Assembly: GCA_934597465.1 (NCBI GenBank)
Contig: CAKTSC010000019.1
Span: forward strand, 1 to 12,645
Length of the DNA stretch: 12,645 nucleotides
Direction of reading: 5' to 3'
Source: an uncultured Dysosmobacter sp.
Lineage (GTDB): Bacteria; Bacillota; Clostridia; Oscillospirales; Oscillospiraceae
Part shown: one piece after another, positions 12,533 to 12,645 of the stretch
Numbering within the stretch: the first letter of the stretch is position 1
Layout of the letters: the number at the start of each line of letters is the position of its first letter
The notes under the pieces: model-generated
What the model was told of the DNA's origin: nothing
The model's database searches: none
What the model saw: only the letters and a program-made list of their open reading frames with translations
Translations under genes and position numbers: made by a program

Positions 12533-12645
12533 ATGCTGGCGGAGGTTTTGGGCGTCCGGGAGGGCGTGACGGCGGTGATCGGCGGCGGGGGGAAGACCAC
12601 GCTGCTGCGGACGCTGGGGGAGGAGCTGGCCCGGAGCGGGGCCAG
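12533..12645 (+). CDS. yqeC: YqeC, accessory protein of selenium-dependent molybdenum hydroxylases, truncated by window edge
   Basis: Only 37 codons are visible, reading MLAEVLGVREGVTAVIGGGG and then KTTLLRTLGEELARSGA. The glycine-rich nucleotide-binding loop IGGGGKTTLL at 16-25, so close to the N-terminus and after an LGVREGVTA opening, is characteristic of YqeC, the putative accessory protein of selenium-dependent molybdenum hydroxylases such as some xanthine dehydrogenases. The exact biochemical role of the family is not settled. GGGGAGG lies about 8 nt before the ATG and an extended -10 promoter about 35 nt upstream. Divergence from moaA and the surrounding Mo-cofactor genes support the identity. 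The assignment rests on a short segment, so another small P-loop NTPase is not excluded. Confidence 0.75.
   Translation, partial: MLAEVLGVREGVTAVIGGGGKTTLLRTLGEELARSGA

Noticed and set aside
1..12645. CRISPR arrays, tRNA or rRNA genes, insertion sequences, phage genes or toxin-antitoxin pairs
   Set aside because: None seen. The repeats present are short dyads or hairpins, and every larger open frame with coding signs fits a metabolic or transport gene, apart from one unknown protein.

Overview
The window looks like chromosomal DNA from a GC-rich anaerobic Firmicute, most probably an Oscillospiraceae-type gut clostridium. This is inferred from the strong GC bias at third codon positions, purine-rich Shine-Dalgarno sites before most genes, a modA lipoprotein signal, and the kind of intergenic repeats seen around 9310-9390. 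No taxonomic marker gene is present. Nearly all genes lie on the minus strand; the plus-strand genes are three consecutive ones at 2127-3720 and a truncated one at the right edge.

Left part (1-5800), reading from the edge: a truncated radical SAM protein and an upstream class-Ic-like aspartate aminotransferase form a two-gene minus-strand operon with an ATGA overlap and a good sigma-A-type promoter (1958-1986). Divergent from it are a YgjP-like zinc metallopeptidase, a GNAT acetyltransferase and an unrecognised 153-residue protein, ending in a bidirectional terminator (3731-3759). Convergent with these is a minus-strand pair, an aminoacyl-histidine dipeptidase (pepD) and a ProX/YbaK-type prolyl-tRNA editing deacylase, which overlap by one base.

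Right part (5825-12645) is a molybdenum-cofactor region. A mod unit (modA, modB, modC, then mogA) imports molybdate and makes adenylyl-molybdopterin. A moa unit (moaA, moaC, a MOSC-domain protein and a MoeA-like molybdopterin-binding protein with a cysteine-rich tail) makes cyclic pyranopterin monophosphate and probably handles later metal or sulfur steps. An intrinsic terminator at 9285-9306 separates the two units. Divergent from moaA is the start of yqeC, an accessory gene of selenium-dependent molybdenum hydroxylases, so the cofactor made here probably serves such an enzyme encoded beyond the right edge. No moaD, moaE, canonical moeA or mocA lies within the window.

The most interesting material is non-coding. 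The moaA/yqeC divergent region has two well-formed promoters, a different dyad over each predicted start site, and a 14-bp perfect palindrome midway between them. There is also a 9-bp-arm dyad upstream of modA, two long hairpins without U-runs between modA and modB, a terminator-like hairpin in the mogA-pepD gap, and a cluster of GGGGAAA/TTTTCCCC repeats at 2016-2070. I found no wholly new system. The strongest candidates for something undescribed are the regulatory sites of the molybdenum genes and the cysteine-tailed MoeA-like protein.
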